Positions 32,313-44,860 of a stretch of DNA of 64,000 nt are shown piece by piece. Every line of letters begins with the position of its first letter. The first letter of the stretch is position 1. Origin of the DNA: Euonymus europaeus (taxonomy: Eukaryota > Streptophyta > Magnoliopsida > Celastrales > Celastraceae); assembly GCA_963580455.1 (NCBI GenBank), contig OY756963.1, positions 14,651,555 to 14,715,554 of the forward strand, read 5' to 3'. The notes beneath the pieces are model-generated. The model had not been told where the DNA came from. It worked only from the letters and a program-made list of their open reading frames with translations, and did not search any database. The position numbers and the translations under genes are program-made.

Positions 32313-32987
32313 TTTTTTTTTTGAAAGAAACGACTGATAACATTACTGGATAATAGAATTACAATCAAAAGTATAGGCTAAAGATGATTCCTCAGAAATG
32401 CTATTAACAAGAATACAGGTCTGATCAGAGTCTAAATTACATCCCATTTTAGCAAGAGAATCAACAACTTTGAATTTGGGCTCAAAAGCAGTGCTCGAAT
32501 CTGTAATTAAGCTGATTCAATATTGAGAAAACTTCATCCAAAATGAAACCTTGACCAGTAAATGAGTGCAGTCGGTGGTTAAGGTTGGAGACGACAGCAA
32601 CAACATCACCTTCAAGAATACATGGACTGAAATGAAAGTCTTTAGCCAATTGAGTGCCAAAGACAAAAGCCAAAGTTTCAGCCATCACTGGACCACCCGC
32701 AGCAAGAACGCATTTGTAGGCAGATAGTTTAACATGCCCATGCCAGTCTCGAACAACCACTCCAATTCCAGCCTATTGATGGTTTGCCTTCCATGAGCCA
32801 TCCACATTTATTTAAACCATCTTTGGTTAAGGGGTTCCATCGGGTAGAGGTACTTCGCACACCATTAGTTAGCAGTTGAGTCTGGTTGCACTCTAGGAAT
32901 GCCAAATGAAGTTGAGAGGCTTGCGCCACTATTTGAGTAGGTCGCCACTGTAAATTCTAAAAAATAATACCAATGCGAGACAACCAA
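32313..32987 (-). pseudogene. LINE 3' end with RNase H remnant, in unit 2
   Basis: Identical in content to the unit-1 copy, with poly-T 32,313-32,322 and the RNase H remnant at 32,482-32,929. It exists by tandem duplication, not by separate retrotransposition, because the flanks are duplicated with it. Confidence 0.85.
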
Positions 32988-35224
32988 ATCATGGTAGATG
33001 TCAAATAGCCATGAGAATCATTTTTTGATGTGGCAAGCTGGTAGGTGCTTATTTTCGTTTATGAGTTTCGTAATATATACATGTATATTGACAATGTTTG
33101 TAGAAATTTGTAGGTCAACAAACTTGCATCATGTATGTCATTAACAATTGCCTTTTTTTGTTAAGCAAACTACAATTTTAATCATAGAAACTTGACAGTC
33201 ATATCAACATGTTTGTTATGACACAATAAAGTACGTTAAAATATGTTAATAATGAAATTCACTTTTTAGATTGATTTATAATATAACATGAATGTTTCTA
33301 TGTTTAATGGTACACTGATTAAGGTCCATTTCCCATTTCAATTATCTATTTTGTTTGCGTTACAACATCGCATACCATATATATTATTATATATTGTTCC
33401 TTTAATAATCTACCTGATATTTTCCCTGTGCTATATGTAGCTCCTTTTTCCACAACTAATTTTGAAATATTAATATTACATGTGGTCACCAAAAGATGAC
33501 TAGTGTTTCATTTTAGTCATTCTAAGGTAAAATGTTTCAATTAAATCACTAAACTTTTTGCTTTTGTGCCAATCTGGTCACTCGGGCAGCAATTAGCAAT
33601 TTCGGGCAGTCAAACATATTATGTGGCATGTTGACCGTTAGAACTAAAAGGGGTTATAGTACATGTGGTTCTTGAAAGATGACCTGTGTTCTATTTTGGT
33701 TACTCAAAGATAATAAAACTTATGCAAATATTAAAAATTTCCATCTAGTCAACCCACCATGAGCGGGTTGACTGCCCGAAATCACTAAAAACTGCCCAAA
33801 TGACCAAATTGGTACAAAATCAAAAGTTTAACGACTAAATTGAAACGGTTTTATATCTGAATGATCAAAATGCAAAACAAACAATCTTTTGGTGACCACA
33901 TGTAATATTAACCCATTGAAATAATTTGTAGAAATTTGTAGGTCAATGAATTGGTATCATGTAAGTCGTTAGAAATAGTTGCAATTTTTCCAAAGCAAAC
34001 TACAATTTTCTTCATAGAAGCTTAATAGTCATATCGACATGCTTGTGATGATGCAATAAATACGAAAAAATGTATATAATGAAATTCATATTTTAGACTA
34101 AACAATAATGTAACTTGAATGTTTCTACGTCAATGATACACTAAATACAAGTGTAAACCTTCTCCCACTCCCCAAAGATTAAGATTCATTCCCCATTTTA
34201 GTGATCTCGTTTGTTTCCATTCCAATATTGCGCAACATATATTCTATTATATGTCATTCCTTTAATAATCTACTCATGTGCTTCCATTTAATCCTTTCTC
34301 ATAGAGGTTGTTAAAATTTGATTTCTTGGCGCCTTTATCTTTAACATTCTAGGTCATCCTTGTTCTTTGCTCTTGATGATTGTGCAGATGGCTCAGAAAT
34401 TGTGAAAAACTGTGCATCATTTATCTTCACTATTGCCTCTACATAAAGATAGTTACTGTATTTTTTAATCAAGTAGAAGGATCTTACAAGATGTAAAATT
34501 CAAGTTTTTATGAAACAATAATGATAGAGAAATGAGAGAAAATTTACTTTTTTTTTTGAAAGAAACGACTGATAACATTACTGGATAATAGAATTACAAT
34601 CAAAAGTATAGGCTAAAGATGATTCCTCAGAAATGCTATTAACAAGAATACAGGTCTGATCAGAGTCTAAATTACATCCCATTTTAGCAAGAGAATCAAC
34701 AACTTTGAATTTGGGCTCAAAAGCAGTGCTCGAATCTGTAATTAAGCTGATTCAATATTGAGAAAACTTCATCCAAAATGAAACCTTGACCAGTAAATGA
34801 GTGCAGTCGGTGGTTAAGGTTGGAGACGACAGCAACAACATCACCTTCAAGAATAAATGGACTGAAATGAAAGTCTTTAGCCAATTGAGTGCCAAAGACA
34901 AAAGCCAAAGTTTCAGCCATCACTGGACCACCCGCAGCAAGAACGCATTTGTAGGCAGATAGTTTAACATGCCCATGCCAGTCTCGAACAACCACTCCAA
35001 TTCCAGCCTATTGATGGTTTGCCTTCCATGAGCCATCCACATTTATTTAAACCATCTTTGGTTAAGGGGTTCCATCGGGTAGAGGTACTTCGCACACCAT
35101 TAGTTAGCAGTTGAGTCTGGTTGCACTCTAGGAATGCCAAATGAAGTTGAGAGGCTTGCGCCACTATTTGAGTAGGTCGCCACTGTAAATTCTAAAAAAT
35201 AATACCAATGCGAGACAACCAAAT
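32988..35224. repeat. 2.24-kb tandem unit, copy 3
   Basis: 2,237 bp. Private variants include CAACCCACCATGAGC (2-bp loss) and a Cys-to-Phe change in the RNase H remnant. The right edge (about 35,224) runs directly on into the rest of the LINE, so this is the ancestral right end of the array. Confidence 0.96.
33470..33911. mobile_element. Foldback MITE, copy in unit 3
   Basis: Same palindromic element as in units 1 and 2, with a private 2-bp deletion in the right arm (CACCATGAGC). Confidence 0.85.
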
Positions 35225-38200
35225 TTGGTATAAAATACCCAGAATTTTTACCATATCATCCGGCAAGATAATATCAAGCATAGCCAACAATGTTAATTCC
35301 ATGCCTTCGCAGATTGCTTTTAGTAGCTAGGCTATTGTGACATAGCCGCCATGCAAAATATCTGATTTTATGTGGGATTTTTAAGTTCCAGAGATTTTTC
35401 CAGGCTCTTTATGAATGTGGGAAGGGTCCCTGAGAAGAGGAGCTTTTGGCAATTCGATAAGCTGATTTAACCGTAAATTTTCCATGGGAGTTGTGCACTC
35501 ACATCAAAGAATCAACACATCTTAAACAGTGAAGAGGAATATTAAGAATGGCTGCCTCATCAGCTTCATTTTACATGACCTCAAGCTTTGCTCTATCCCA
35601 CCATCGAGTATCATGATCAATAAGAGCACTGACTTGCATATTTGGATCATGATTTCCAAGAGGTGATCGAATCATCCCAGATGGGGAAGAGGGTATCCAT
35701 TTATCGTGCCAAATTGATATGGAATTTCCTTAGCCAACTCTCCACGCCAAACCCTACTTGAGAATGTTTCTCCCTTCCAGAATAGATGACCAGCCATAAG
35801 ATGGTCCATGACTTTTTTGAGCTTCAAGGAAGGTAGTGTGAGGGAAATATTTGGCTTTAAACACCCGGATACATAGAGAATCTGGAAATTTAATAAGTCG
35901 CTAGCCTTGCTTGGCTAGAAGAGCAAGATTGAAAGCTCCCATATCCCAGAATCCCAAGCCACCTTTCAATCGATGATTGCAAGATTTATTCCATCAAATC
36001 CATTTACCTACCATCATGTCGAGATCCCAGAGGAAATTCCTAGCCGTATTGTCAACGTCCTTGCAGAGGGCAGCCAGAAGTTTAAAAATGCACATAGCAT
36101 AGCTTGGGATTGCCTACACCACAACCTTAATAAGAACACCCCTTCCTTCTTGGGAAATAAATTGTTCTTTCCAACCAACAACTTTCCTCCAAACTCTCTC
36201 TTTGATATAGCTGAACATAGCTCTACGAGAGCGAGATACAAGAGCAGGGAGGCCCAAATATTTAGCATCCACAGAGAGATAGTGCATACGTAGATGATGT
36301 TGTATGGATTGCTGAATAGTATAAGGAGTATTGTTGCAGAAGTGAATGGCTGATTTGTCTGAATTGACACTTTGCCCCGAGATGCTCTCATAAACATGAA
36401 GAATATTTAGCACTTCTACTGCCTCGTTCATATTGGCCTTGCAAAAAAGAAGACTATCATCTACAAACAGAAGGTGAGAGATAATGGGGGCTCCACGACA
36501 TACCTGAATGCCATGCAAAGCGTGGGAAGCTAAATATTTCCAGATAAGAAAAGATAAGCCGTCAGTGCAGAATAAAAAAAAAAAAGGGGACAACGGGTCG
36601 CCCTGTCGAATACCACGGGATGGAGTAATGGAGCCATGAATTGATCCATTAATAATAACAGAGAAAGAGATTATGGATACACAATGCATAATCAGATTTA
36701 TCCATCTCGCAGCAAAACCACCCATGATATCCATCATATTGGATAAAAAGTTCGAATCCACTCGGTCATAGGCCTTCGAAATGTCGAGCTTAAGTGCCAT
36801 AAATCCTTCACGGCGATTATAAAGCCTCATCATATAGTGCATACATTCACTCGCCACAAGGATGTTATCAGTGATGAGATGCCCCGATATAAAGGCACTC
36901 TGAGTCTTAGATATAATATGGGGCAGGATGCTTTTCATGCGATTGCAAAGGCACTTCGAAATGATCTTGTATAAGACATTGCATAGACTTATAGCCCTGA
37001 AATGAGCAACTGAATATGGAGATTGTATTTTTGGGATCAATGCAATTAAAGTGTGATTAATCAGAGTGTTGAAATTCCCATTATTCAAATAGTCCAAGAC
37101 AACAGTAGTGACCAAAGGTCCAACAAGGTGCCAATATTTTTGATAAAATAAAGCTAGCATGCCATCTGATCCAAGAGCCTTTGTAGGAGCCATTTGAAAT
37201 TAAACTATTTTGACCTTAGTAAGAGAGAACGGTAGTAATAGCGAATCATTCATCTCATCAGTAACAATGCGACGAAAATTTTCAAAGCAATCAGGAATAG
37301 GAGATGTAGCATTTGCTTTGAATAAATCTGAGAAATAAGAGGTGACCATACCCACAATCTGTGACTGGTCGTTAGTGGTGGATCCATTAGGAAGCTTAAG
37401 ATGCCCAATAGTAATTTTCTGCTTCCATTGACTAGCCTTCTAATGAAAGAAACGGGTGATGCAGTCCCCTGCCTTGAGCCAGTCCTGTCGAGATCGTTGC
37501 TTCCATCCCAATTCTGGGCAAATAAGAATATCATAAAGCTTCAATTCAATTCTATGTTGCTAATCATGATACCCTCTAAAACCATTCTGGTTCCTGAGCC
37601 ATTTAAGTATGTATTCAAGGTGACAAATTTTTCGAGACAAAGCATGAAAAGTGCTAGAGGTCCACCAATGAAGGAAGGTGGAACAAGTCTGAATTCGGGC
37701 AGCTGCATTGAATAAATCATCTCGACCACCAACGTGATTCCAAGATGAAAGAATAATCTATTCACAATCCGGATGTCGAGTCCAAAAGTCTTCATAAAGA
37801 AAGCATCGCTTAACTCTTCATTGTCTCTATTTTGGAGGAAGAATATGAGTAGATAACAAGATAGCAGAGTGATCAGAGGCAGTCGATGGGAGGTGCTTGA
37901 CAACATAATACCCAAACAGACTCTTTCAGGATTGAGTGGCCATAATCCGATCTAATCTTTCTTCAACAAAGCCATCTTGCGTTGTGAAAAAGCTGACGAT
38001 CATGGATAGCGTTGTGAAAATTTTCATGAGATATTCCGGCCTAAGAGAGGGACCTCAAACCTCCCTATTTGAAAGCACTTCATTGAAATCCCCTCCACAA
38101 ATCCAAGGCAGTGAAGAATTCAAAGACAGTTGTCAAAGAAGGTCCCAAAAAGCTACGCAGTAATTATGGCTAGGTTGACAATAAATTCCAGTTAATCTCC

Positions 38201-38490
38201 ATTGGTTGCCAGATTGACTAGTTATAGTAGTATCAATATGAGAGTGAGAGTAGGAAAGTAGTTGAACATCAATAGAAGAATTCCAAAGAAGGAGAAGGCC
38301 CCCACTAAGACCACACCGGTCCACAGGAAGACCATGAGAGAAATTCAAAGAGGCACGCAATCTCAGAGCATCAGCATAACATAGCTTAGTTTTAGAAAGA
38401 AACACAATTTTGGGTCCTTGTTACCGGATAAGCTGGCATAGAGCATGAACTGTACGGGGGTTCCCAAGCTCTGATAGTTCCAAAAAAATA
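34717..38490 (-). pseudogene. LINE ORF2 (endonuclease-RT-RNase H), multiple breaks
   Basis: The N-terminal apurinic-type endonuclease starts near 38,485, with LSGGLLLLW, WRLTGIYCQPSH and ICGGDFNEVL (catalytic Asn/Glu region near 38,100). It is broken by stops at 38,133 and several others to 37,200. RT (37,193-36,114): APTKALGSDGMLALFYQKYW, LIPKIQSPYSVAHFRAISLC, SAFISGHLITDNIL, GIRQGDPLSPFFFLF and the catalytic box LLFVDDSLLF, in which FVDD replaces the more common FADD. The RNase H C-terminus is at 34,717-35,164. A linker with zinc-binding sequence lies between. The enzyme once made cDNA by target-primed reverse transcription. It is now broken by at least two frameshifts and many stops. Confidence 0.87.
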
Positions 38491-38572
38491 TTTTTATGGT
38501 TGACGACATGGCTGAGCATCTTCAGTCACCGTCGATATATTTTGGGGCAGTCTCAATTCCAGAGCAACGAAG

Positions 38573-39796
38573 TCATTTTGGGTTGACAGCTTCCCCGGTG
38601 TTCATTGTTGGTTCAACAAAAACCTTCATAGAAATAGGTAGACGTTTGGATCCAACCGATATCATCTGTGAGTTCCACTGTTGGGGAATTTGGGGAGATT
38701 CAGATAATCTCGCTTGAGCCTTAAGCCTTACTTTTTGAGACCTAGTTTTTGAAGAAGTTGGTGTAAAGTCAGTATTCATGGCCTGTTCAGAATCATTTTT
38801 AGTAGGGATAATAGGGTGGGGAGCTATTGGAGGAGTTTGCTTTATTGATAGAGAACCAGATGGAGCAGCATGACTCTTTCCGGTAGGAGACTTGTCATGT
38901 GACATAGTGGGTTTGATAGTAGGAGGGACATCATGTTGAGTGCCATAAGAGCAGAAATGCACTGGACTATGTGTTCACTGGGTTGAGTTTGTAGATTCCT
39001 TTTTCTCCCATAAATTGCTTGCTGATTGACTATTCGAGGAATATCGAGTGTTTCGAATGCCTAGTCTGTCTGCTTTTTGCCAGGGACCATATTGGCCCGG
39101 TGTTAGAGTCTGGGCGATCATATCAGCATGCTTCTATTCACACCTCCTTTCCTCATGTCTGACTATGCAACAATAGAAACATAAATCAGATAACCTTTCA
39201 TATTTCAGAGTAACCCAGACACGTTCTCCATTGGGAGTTTTGACTCTGCATCCCTTGCGTATGGGTTTTTTGAGAGAGATGTTAGCCCTTAGACGTAGAT
39301 AAGACTTGTAGAGATGAAAAACAGATTGAGTATCAGTTGAACAAAAGGAGCCAACGCTGTTGCCAATGAGGGCTGCCACTGTCAGGGTATGGCACACCAA
39401 AGGAAGACCCCAGGCCTAGATCCACAACTCCATGGAGTCAAAACAGAGATTAAGAGATGTCATTCCTTCTTCACACCGTTTGAGGAGTAGGTGATTATCA
39501 AAAGACCATGGTCCATCTTCCAGCACACGAGTTAGAATGAATTTATCTGGGAAGAAAAACTGGAAAGTGTTTGAACCAATAGATATGATCTTCACCTCAT
39601 CACTAACTCCCCAAGCCCTGTGCATTGTTACCTGAAAAACCTTGTTGTTCACATATCTGGGAGAAAGAAGTTTGCCGACAAGGGAGTTGGGGAAAGTAGT
39701 GAGGTTTTCAAGGATTTGAGCAGTCTCGATTTCGACCGGAGTATCTTCATCAATAGTTAGAGAGAAATTTTCCATTGATTTTAGAACTGTCTCCAT
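38573..39796 (-). pseudogene. LINE ORF1 (DUF4283-like RNA-binding protein), in-frame stops
   Basis: The ATG at 39796 opens METVLKSMENFSLTIDEDTP, continuing with FPDKFILTRVLEDGPWSFDN and LNLCFDSMELWI, the DUF4283 fold of plant LINE ORF1. A TAG at 39,416-39,418 sits where Gln is usual (CAG to TAG). The same frame goes on with RVWVTLKYERLSDLCFYC and a partial CCHC knuckle (CFYCCIVRHEERRC), a TAG at 39,134, further stops, and a basic Ser/Pro-rich tail. All pieces share one frame, so decay was by point mutation. ORF1 proteins bind LINE RNA to form the RNP. Confidence 0.83.
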
Positions 39797-39911
39797 TGCA
39801 CGCCGCCACCTTCACTGTCCTCCAGGGAAACCCTAGAAGGGATTCCTCACCAAAGTGAGAGAAAACCCACCACATGTGAGAGAGTAATTGCATAGCGGAC
39901 GAGAGAATTAA

Positions 39912-42158
39912 CTTTGTACATACATAAATAATTTTTTATCAAACAGCCATGATATACAGATGCATCAAATATATCCCAGAACAAAGTTCTTGCATTATAT
40001 ATTAGATTCTTCCTTAAAATTCAGATGAAGCATCAGATGATGCTCAAATATACTAAAATCTAAGTTTTCAATTGGATTTTTCTATCATGCATCAAGTCCC
40101 ATCACAATTTCATCTTCATTGTAAAATTAATATCCTCTGCTACTTTTCCATTATCTCACTAAACCATCCTTTTAGATTGATGTTAGAATACCTAGAGTAT
40201 AGTTATTTATCTCAATCCTATGTGGCCAAAAATCGGATGGAGACTTGTTTTCCAGTATATTGAAAATACCACAAAAATGGAGATTAATGGCAACCTTCAG
40301 TCCACAAACACTAAGATAGAAGCTTTCTTATTGATTAAAAGCAAAAAGTTTTCAATGGAATTGTTGGCACCAATTATTGGCCCAAAAAAAATAAACCCAT
40401 GGAGGAAGAATGGATAAGATCATATAAGAACAGTCCATACCCATTAGGAAGTGTGCATTAACCAACCTGAAAAAGTGGAGTAATATTAACTAGGACACGT
40501 GGCAGAAGACTAAAGGAGAAGATTGGTACACAATTTTGAAGTTATATTGTAAATGGCCAAATAACCTTGAAATAGTGGCGAAACAAGAGGTGACATAGGT
40601 TTGGTGCTAGAAGATTAAAAAAAGGTGGTAGCAAGAATGAGAGGGACATCAACAAGAAAAACACAAGACATCAATGCAGAACAGTGCATACTCTCAAGTT
40701 TTTGAGCAATTTCTGTAAATTTAGTACCAATTTGTATTCTTGGTATGTTATCCGCTAGGATATCTTTATTTTTGAACTATTACTATCAAGTATTAATACC
40801 AACCATTGTTGTGTAAATTCATACTTGGTGCATAGTTTCATTTGATTTAGTTAGATAGTAATTGGTGTAATTTCAGTTGACTCTGGCGCACCTGGAATAC
40901 AACACAATTTTGGGCGAAACGAAATATAACTTTCTTTAGAGATATGAAGTATTAAAAAAGCCAAACACCCCCCAACCCCCACCCCCACCCCCACCCCCGG
41001 TCGCTCCTATCTTCATCACTATCTAGTATAGAGATGCAAGGATGAATCCTTTGGGACAACTTACCAATTATATCTGAGCACATTGAACATGTAATACTAT
41101 AATAACATTGACAAAGGAGACTCTTGTGTCAAGTAATTTCGATGGCTTATTAGCTCCAAGGACAGACCCTTGTGACTATCAACTTTTACCAAACCCAAAA
41201 GTAGACGGGTAAAAGAACTAACCACTTTAGGATTCAACCTTGTCCCATTGCAAAGTCCAAAATGAATTAATGGATCCACTTTGGGAAGAGTAATCTGCAA
41301 TATACTATAACAAAAATAAGGCCTATGCAGCTTGCATGAAGAGAGAGTGGTTTTAAACTTTTAATGACTAAGTTGTCTTTACGCTTCTTGATAATGGTTA
41401 GAACTTAGAAAACCAAGTTCTTTATTGTTTTATGGTTTCTTCTTAGCCTTTCTTCCGGATGATAAGCTCCAGCGTCGTATCCTCCGCGTTGTCACGAGAC
41501 GGTTGGATTTTTTCACCTTTCGAGAGGAACTACGTACTCTATTTTTTTTTTTGTGTGAGAAAAACTCTTAAATATTCTTAAACATGTACTATTTTTGATA
41601 CATAAATGTGATAAATAAGTTATTTCGTTATCCGATAAAAATGATATCTAAATATTATTTGGTCTTAGACTCTCAATTAGTGGCTTAAGATTATGTTTAG
41701 TGCACCCAGTGAATGATGCTGAAGGGACGTGTTGGGAGCAAGAAAAGGAAACATTATATTAATCTGCAGCCGAATTAACTCTTTATAAGTCCATATGAGA
41801 ATAAAATCTTCTTTGAGATTATTATCTAAACGTGGCTTACAGATCAGATTTACCCATTATTTCTTCACATTCAGTTTCAGGTGCTTTCGAAACTAACTGA
41901 TGAATCAATTTGTTTTGTTTTTCAAATTTTAAGATCCTGGCTTCTCAATTTTTCACTCTGGGTTGGGATATAACTCATTTACATCCGACCAGTGAAAAAG
42001 AAGTCTCTCTCGTGATGACAAACGCACAAAAAATAAAGCCTTTAATCATCAGAGGACTCACGGAAAAGGATTTAAAAAATCATCTTATATGATTGTTGCT
42101 CTCTTTTCATTCAAGGCAAACTTATTAGAGTCAACAGTACGGTCAAAAAGTACATAAC
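39912..42158. other. 2.2-kb intergenic stretch with a C-rich repeat
   Basis: No gene was recognised. A C5A-type repeat (about 40,966-40,999) is noted separately. The short frames at 40,072-40,417 and 41,097-41,300 carry no motif. Confidence 0.45.
40966..40999. repeat. CCCCCA microsatellite, G-quadruplex-prone on the minus strand
   Basis: A short array of about five CCCCCA-like units. The complementary strand has at least four runs of five Gs separated by single T or TT, enough for an intramolecular G-quadruplex. Confidence 0.9.
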
Positions 42159-42371
42159 TTAGAGCATCTCCAACAAGGAGTATGCAAAATGGGGATATAA
42201 AAATGGTTTTGCATACTTGAATAGTGGTTTGCATACCACTTTAAATGTTTTGATTCCAACAATGGGTATGTAAAATGTGGATGCATTTTTTTTCTTTCTA
42301 TAAAATAACCTAGTTTCTCCTTCATTTCATCACCAAATCTCACCAAAGAAATCGTATTCTCAAACAAATCC

Positions 42372-43397
42372 ATGGATCATTCAAGTTTTAGTTCTGAAAT
42401 TTTGAGGGAATTTCTTAGTTTCGACTCTGACTCTGAAGATGAGTTGGAGCAACTTTTTGCAGCACGAGAGGCGGATGATCAACAAGCTAGTGGGAGGAGA
42501 CGAACTGGCCATCGAGGTTCTATTCCTGGACATAGAATAGTTCATCGCAATCATGCTGACGGCCACTCCAGACTATGGAATGATTACTTCAGTCAAGATC
42601 CGGTTTACCATGAAGGTCTATTTAGAAGAAGATTTCAAATGAGTCGAAATCTTTTTCTCCACATTTCTAACGCTGTAGCGACGAATGATACTTATTTTGC
42701 TCAAAAATGAAATGCAGCTGGTGTTCTAGGTCTCTCTCCCCTTCAAAAGATTACAGCAACAATTAGGATTCTCTCGTACGGGACTGCAGCTGATTCCTTA
42801 GACGAGTACATTCAGATCGGCGAGAGTATCGCAATTGATAGTCTAAGGCATTTTGTCAGAGGAGTTGTAGAAATTTTCGATGAACGATATCTGAGGGCGC
42901 CCAATCAGAATGATGTACATCGTCTATTAGCTCAAAATGAGGAACGTGGATTTTCGGGTATGCTTGGAAGTATTGATTGTATGCACTGGAAATGGAAGAA
43001 TTGCCCTATTGCCTGGCAAGGGATGTATATCGGTCATTGTCGTGCACCAACAATTATTTTAGAAGCTGTGGCTTCTAAAGATCTTTGGATCTGGCACGCA
43101 TTCTTTGGAATGCCTGGATCTCTTAATGACATAAATGTGCTACAAAAATCTCTTATTTTTGGGGCACTGACCAATGCAAATGCTCTTGAAGCACACTACA
43201 CTATTAATGGTCACCATTACAATATGGGATATTATCTAGCAGATGGAATATACCCTCGCTGGTCTACATTCGTCAAAACTATTCCATGCCCACTAGGCCA
43301 CAAATGAAAATACTTTGCTAAAATGTAGGAAGGTATTCGAAAGGATGTGGAGCGTGCTTTTGGTGTGTTGCAAGCGCGTTTTGCCCTATTAGATTAA
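42372..43397 (+). pseudogene. Harbinger DDE transposase, stops and truncated C-terminus
   Basis: The ATG at 42372 starts MDHSSFSSEILREFLSFDSD; an acidic/basic N-terminus and the helical region LFRRRFQMSRNLFLHI follow. A TGA at 42,708 sits where Arg (CGA) is likely. The DDE domain follows in the same frame. First Asp: GMLGSIDCMHWKWKNCP (about 42,970). Second Asp: GSLNDINVLQ (about 43,125). Glu: KDVERAFGVLQARFA (about 43,355). Stops at 43,305 (TGA) and 43,326 (TAG) lie just before the Glu block. After LQARFA the family similarity ends abruptly near 43,397, so the C-terminal ~80-100 residues are missing. The enzyme would cut at TTA sites and could explain the TTA-flanked MITE at 24.8 kb in kind. 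Confidence 0.92.
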
Positions 43398-43529
43398 TTC
43401 TATCTTCATATAGTTTGTGGGTTGATCTATTAAAACCCTCACGAGACTGTAACTCGTCCACTAAGGAGGACCTTAGGGGTTTAAAGGCTTGTTACATGTG
43501 CTAAATGTAACCGCGATTTCTGCGTTAGT

Positions 43530-43782
43530 GAGTCTAGTTTACTTTATTGTTTGTAATGCGTTACTTTATTGTTTGTCAGAGATGCTTCTCTTTATTGTAT
43601 GTAACGATTCTCTTTATTGTTTGTAATGCTTCTCTTTATTATTTGTCAGAGAGGCTTCTCTTTATTGTTACATGTGCTTCTCTTTATTGTTTGTCAGAGA
43701 TTCTTCTATTTATTGTTACATCTGCTTCTCTTTATTGTTTGTCAGAGATTCTTCTCTTTATTTTTTGTCAGAGATGCTGTAT
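43530..43782. repeat. 25-bp minisatellite between the two Harbinger genes
   Basis: About nine or ten degenerate units of the form CTTCTCTTTATTGTTTGTCA followed by GAGAT or a shorter variant (TACATGTG, TAATG). It fills the space where the transposase C-terminus should be. Confidence 0.88.
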
Positions 43783-43828
43783 AACCATCAAAAGAAGAAG
43801 ATAGGAGCAATATAATAAAAAACATTAT

Positions 43829-44860
43829 TCAAGAAAATAAAAATACAAATAACATAATGCAAACATAGTTCAAAAAAAGAAGAAGTACAAATAACATAAT
43901 AAAAAAAACACATAAAAGAAGTATGCCAGTACACCAGAAATTATAACCTTTCTTGGTCATGATTTCAATCCTTGCATTCTTCCAGTACTCAACCACCATT
44001 GGATCCATTATTGTAAGGTCTTTGGACATAACTTCAATCTCCCAGTTCCTCTCCATCTCCTTCTCTTTCAATTCCCGATCTTTTTGTTGTTCCAAAATCG
44101 CTCTTTCTCGTTGTTCATATTTGGCACATTCAACTGATATTTTTTCTTGCAAAATCTCATCAGAGATTGCCCTCTTTGATCCACTTGCAGCTATTTTCTT
44201 TGCAACCTTTGTGCCTATTGGTCGCTCTTGGTTGGTCGAGCGTACATCATCATCTCCGACATTGGGAGATTCATGAGAGAAACTACTCTTGTTCGATAGA
44301 GTATCTTGCCATTTCGCTTCATCCTTTAGCAAGACCCAACAATGCTCAAGTAAAAATGGTTTTTGTTCCAAGTCAGCATACATACCTTTGGCCTCATCCA
44401 ACTATAAGGGCCACCAAATATTACAAATAAAGATACAAAGTAATTAATGTCTTTAATCAAAAAATGTATCAATGAAAAAATTATTTACCATTCATTGCTC
44501 GGTTTGCCCGCTAGGATGTCTTCCTTCTATTTGACTTAAATAACCAGAAATTTTTTGACACTTTTTGTTAATGTCATTCCATCGTTGTTTGAGAGATGGT
44601 TGAGTACGAGGACCTCCATGAGTGTTGAAGTATTCATGAATTCTTTGCCAATATTTATTTGAATTTTAAGCATTCCCTTGACTTGAATCCTTGCTAGTGT
44701 TGAGCCAAGCAGACACTAGTAGTTTGTCATTTTCAATTGAAAAATTCTTGGACCTTTGACTATTTCTAGTACTCGGAGCAACATTGGATGGCATTTGTGA
44801 CTCCGCAAGGTCAACCTCGTGCTCAATCTCTAGGTCATCACTCATGAGCAACTATGCATA
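43829..44860 (-). pseudogene. Harbinger ORF1: MYB/SANT-like DNA-binding protein, two exons
   Basis: The partner protein of PIF/Harbinger transposase, thought to bind element ends and help nuclear import. Exon 1 (44,851-about 44,490) gives NFSIENDKLLVSAWLNTSKD, then, past a TAA at 44,666, NKYWQRIHEYFN, RWNDINKKCQKISGYLSQIE and a TGA just before the donor (CAATGAATG|GTAAAT). This is the trihelix/SANT fold. Exon 2 starts at 44,404 after the acceptor TTATAG: LDEAKGMYADLEQKPFLLEH, CWVLLKDEAKWQ, then a charged coiled-coil (ECAKYEQRERAILEQQKDRE...). It runs on without its normal stop into AT-rich sequence to 43,829. Exon 2 itself is intact. Confidence 0.85.

Larger units (their letters stand above)
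30751..32987. repeat. 2.24-kb tandem unit, copy 2
   Basis: 2,237 bp, about 99% identical to copies 1 and 3 by eye. It shares with copy 3 the variants GGGGTTATAGTAC, TTACTCAAAGATAA and CTTGACAGTC, which copy 1 lacks. It joins copy 1 without a spacer at LINE sequence, showing head-to-tail duplication. Confidence 0.97.
34548..39900 (-). mobile_element. Near full-length L1-like LINE, decayed
   Basis: About 5.35 kb on the minus strand. The 3' end is the T tract at 34,548-34,557 and the 5' end is near 39,900. Order along the element: ORF1 (gag-like with zinc knuckle, 39,796-38,573), endonuclease (about 38,490-37,900), RT (about 37,193-36,114) and RNase H (35,164-34,717). The flanks GAGAGAAAATTTAC (34,534-34,547) and GAGAGAATTAAC (39,901-39,912) may be an imperfect target duplication. 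Its last 675 bases lie inside tandem unit 3. Confidence 0.88.

Noticed and set aside
28511..35224. Classification of the 2.24-kb units as satellite DNA
   Set aside because: Only three copies, of long unit length, with MITE and LINE parts. This is a segmental tandem duplication, not a satellite array.
35973..36293. 106-codon plus-strand frame
   Set aside because: It is the antisense shadow of the LINE reverse transcriptase.
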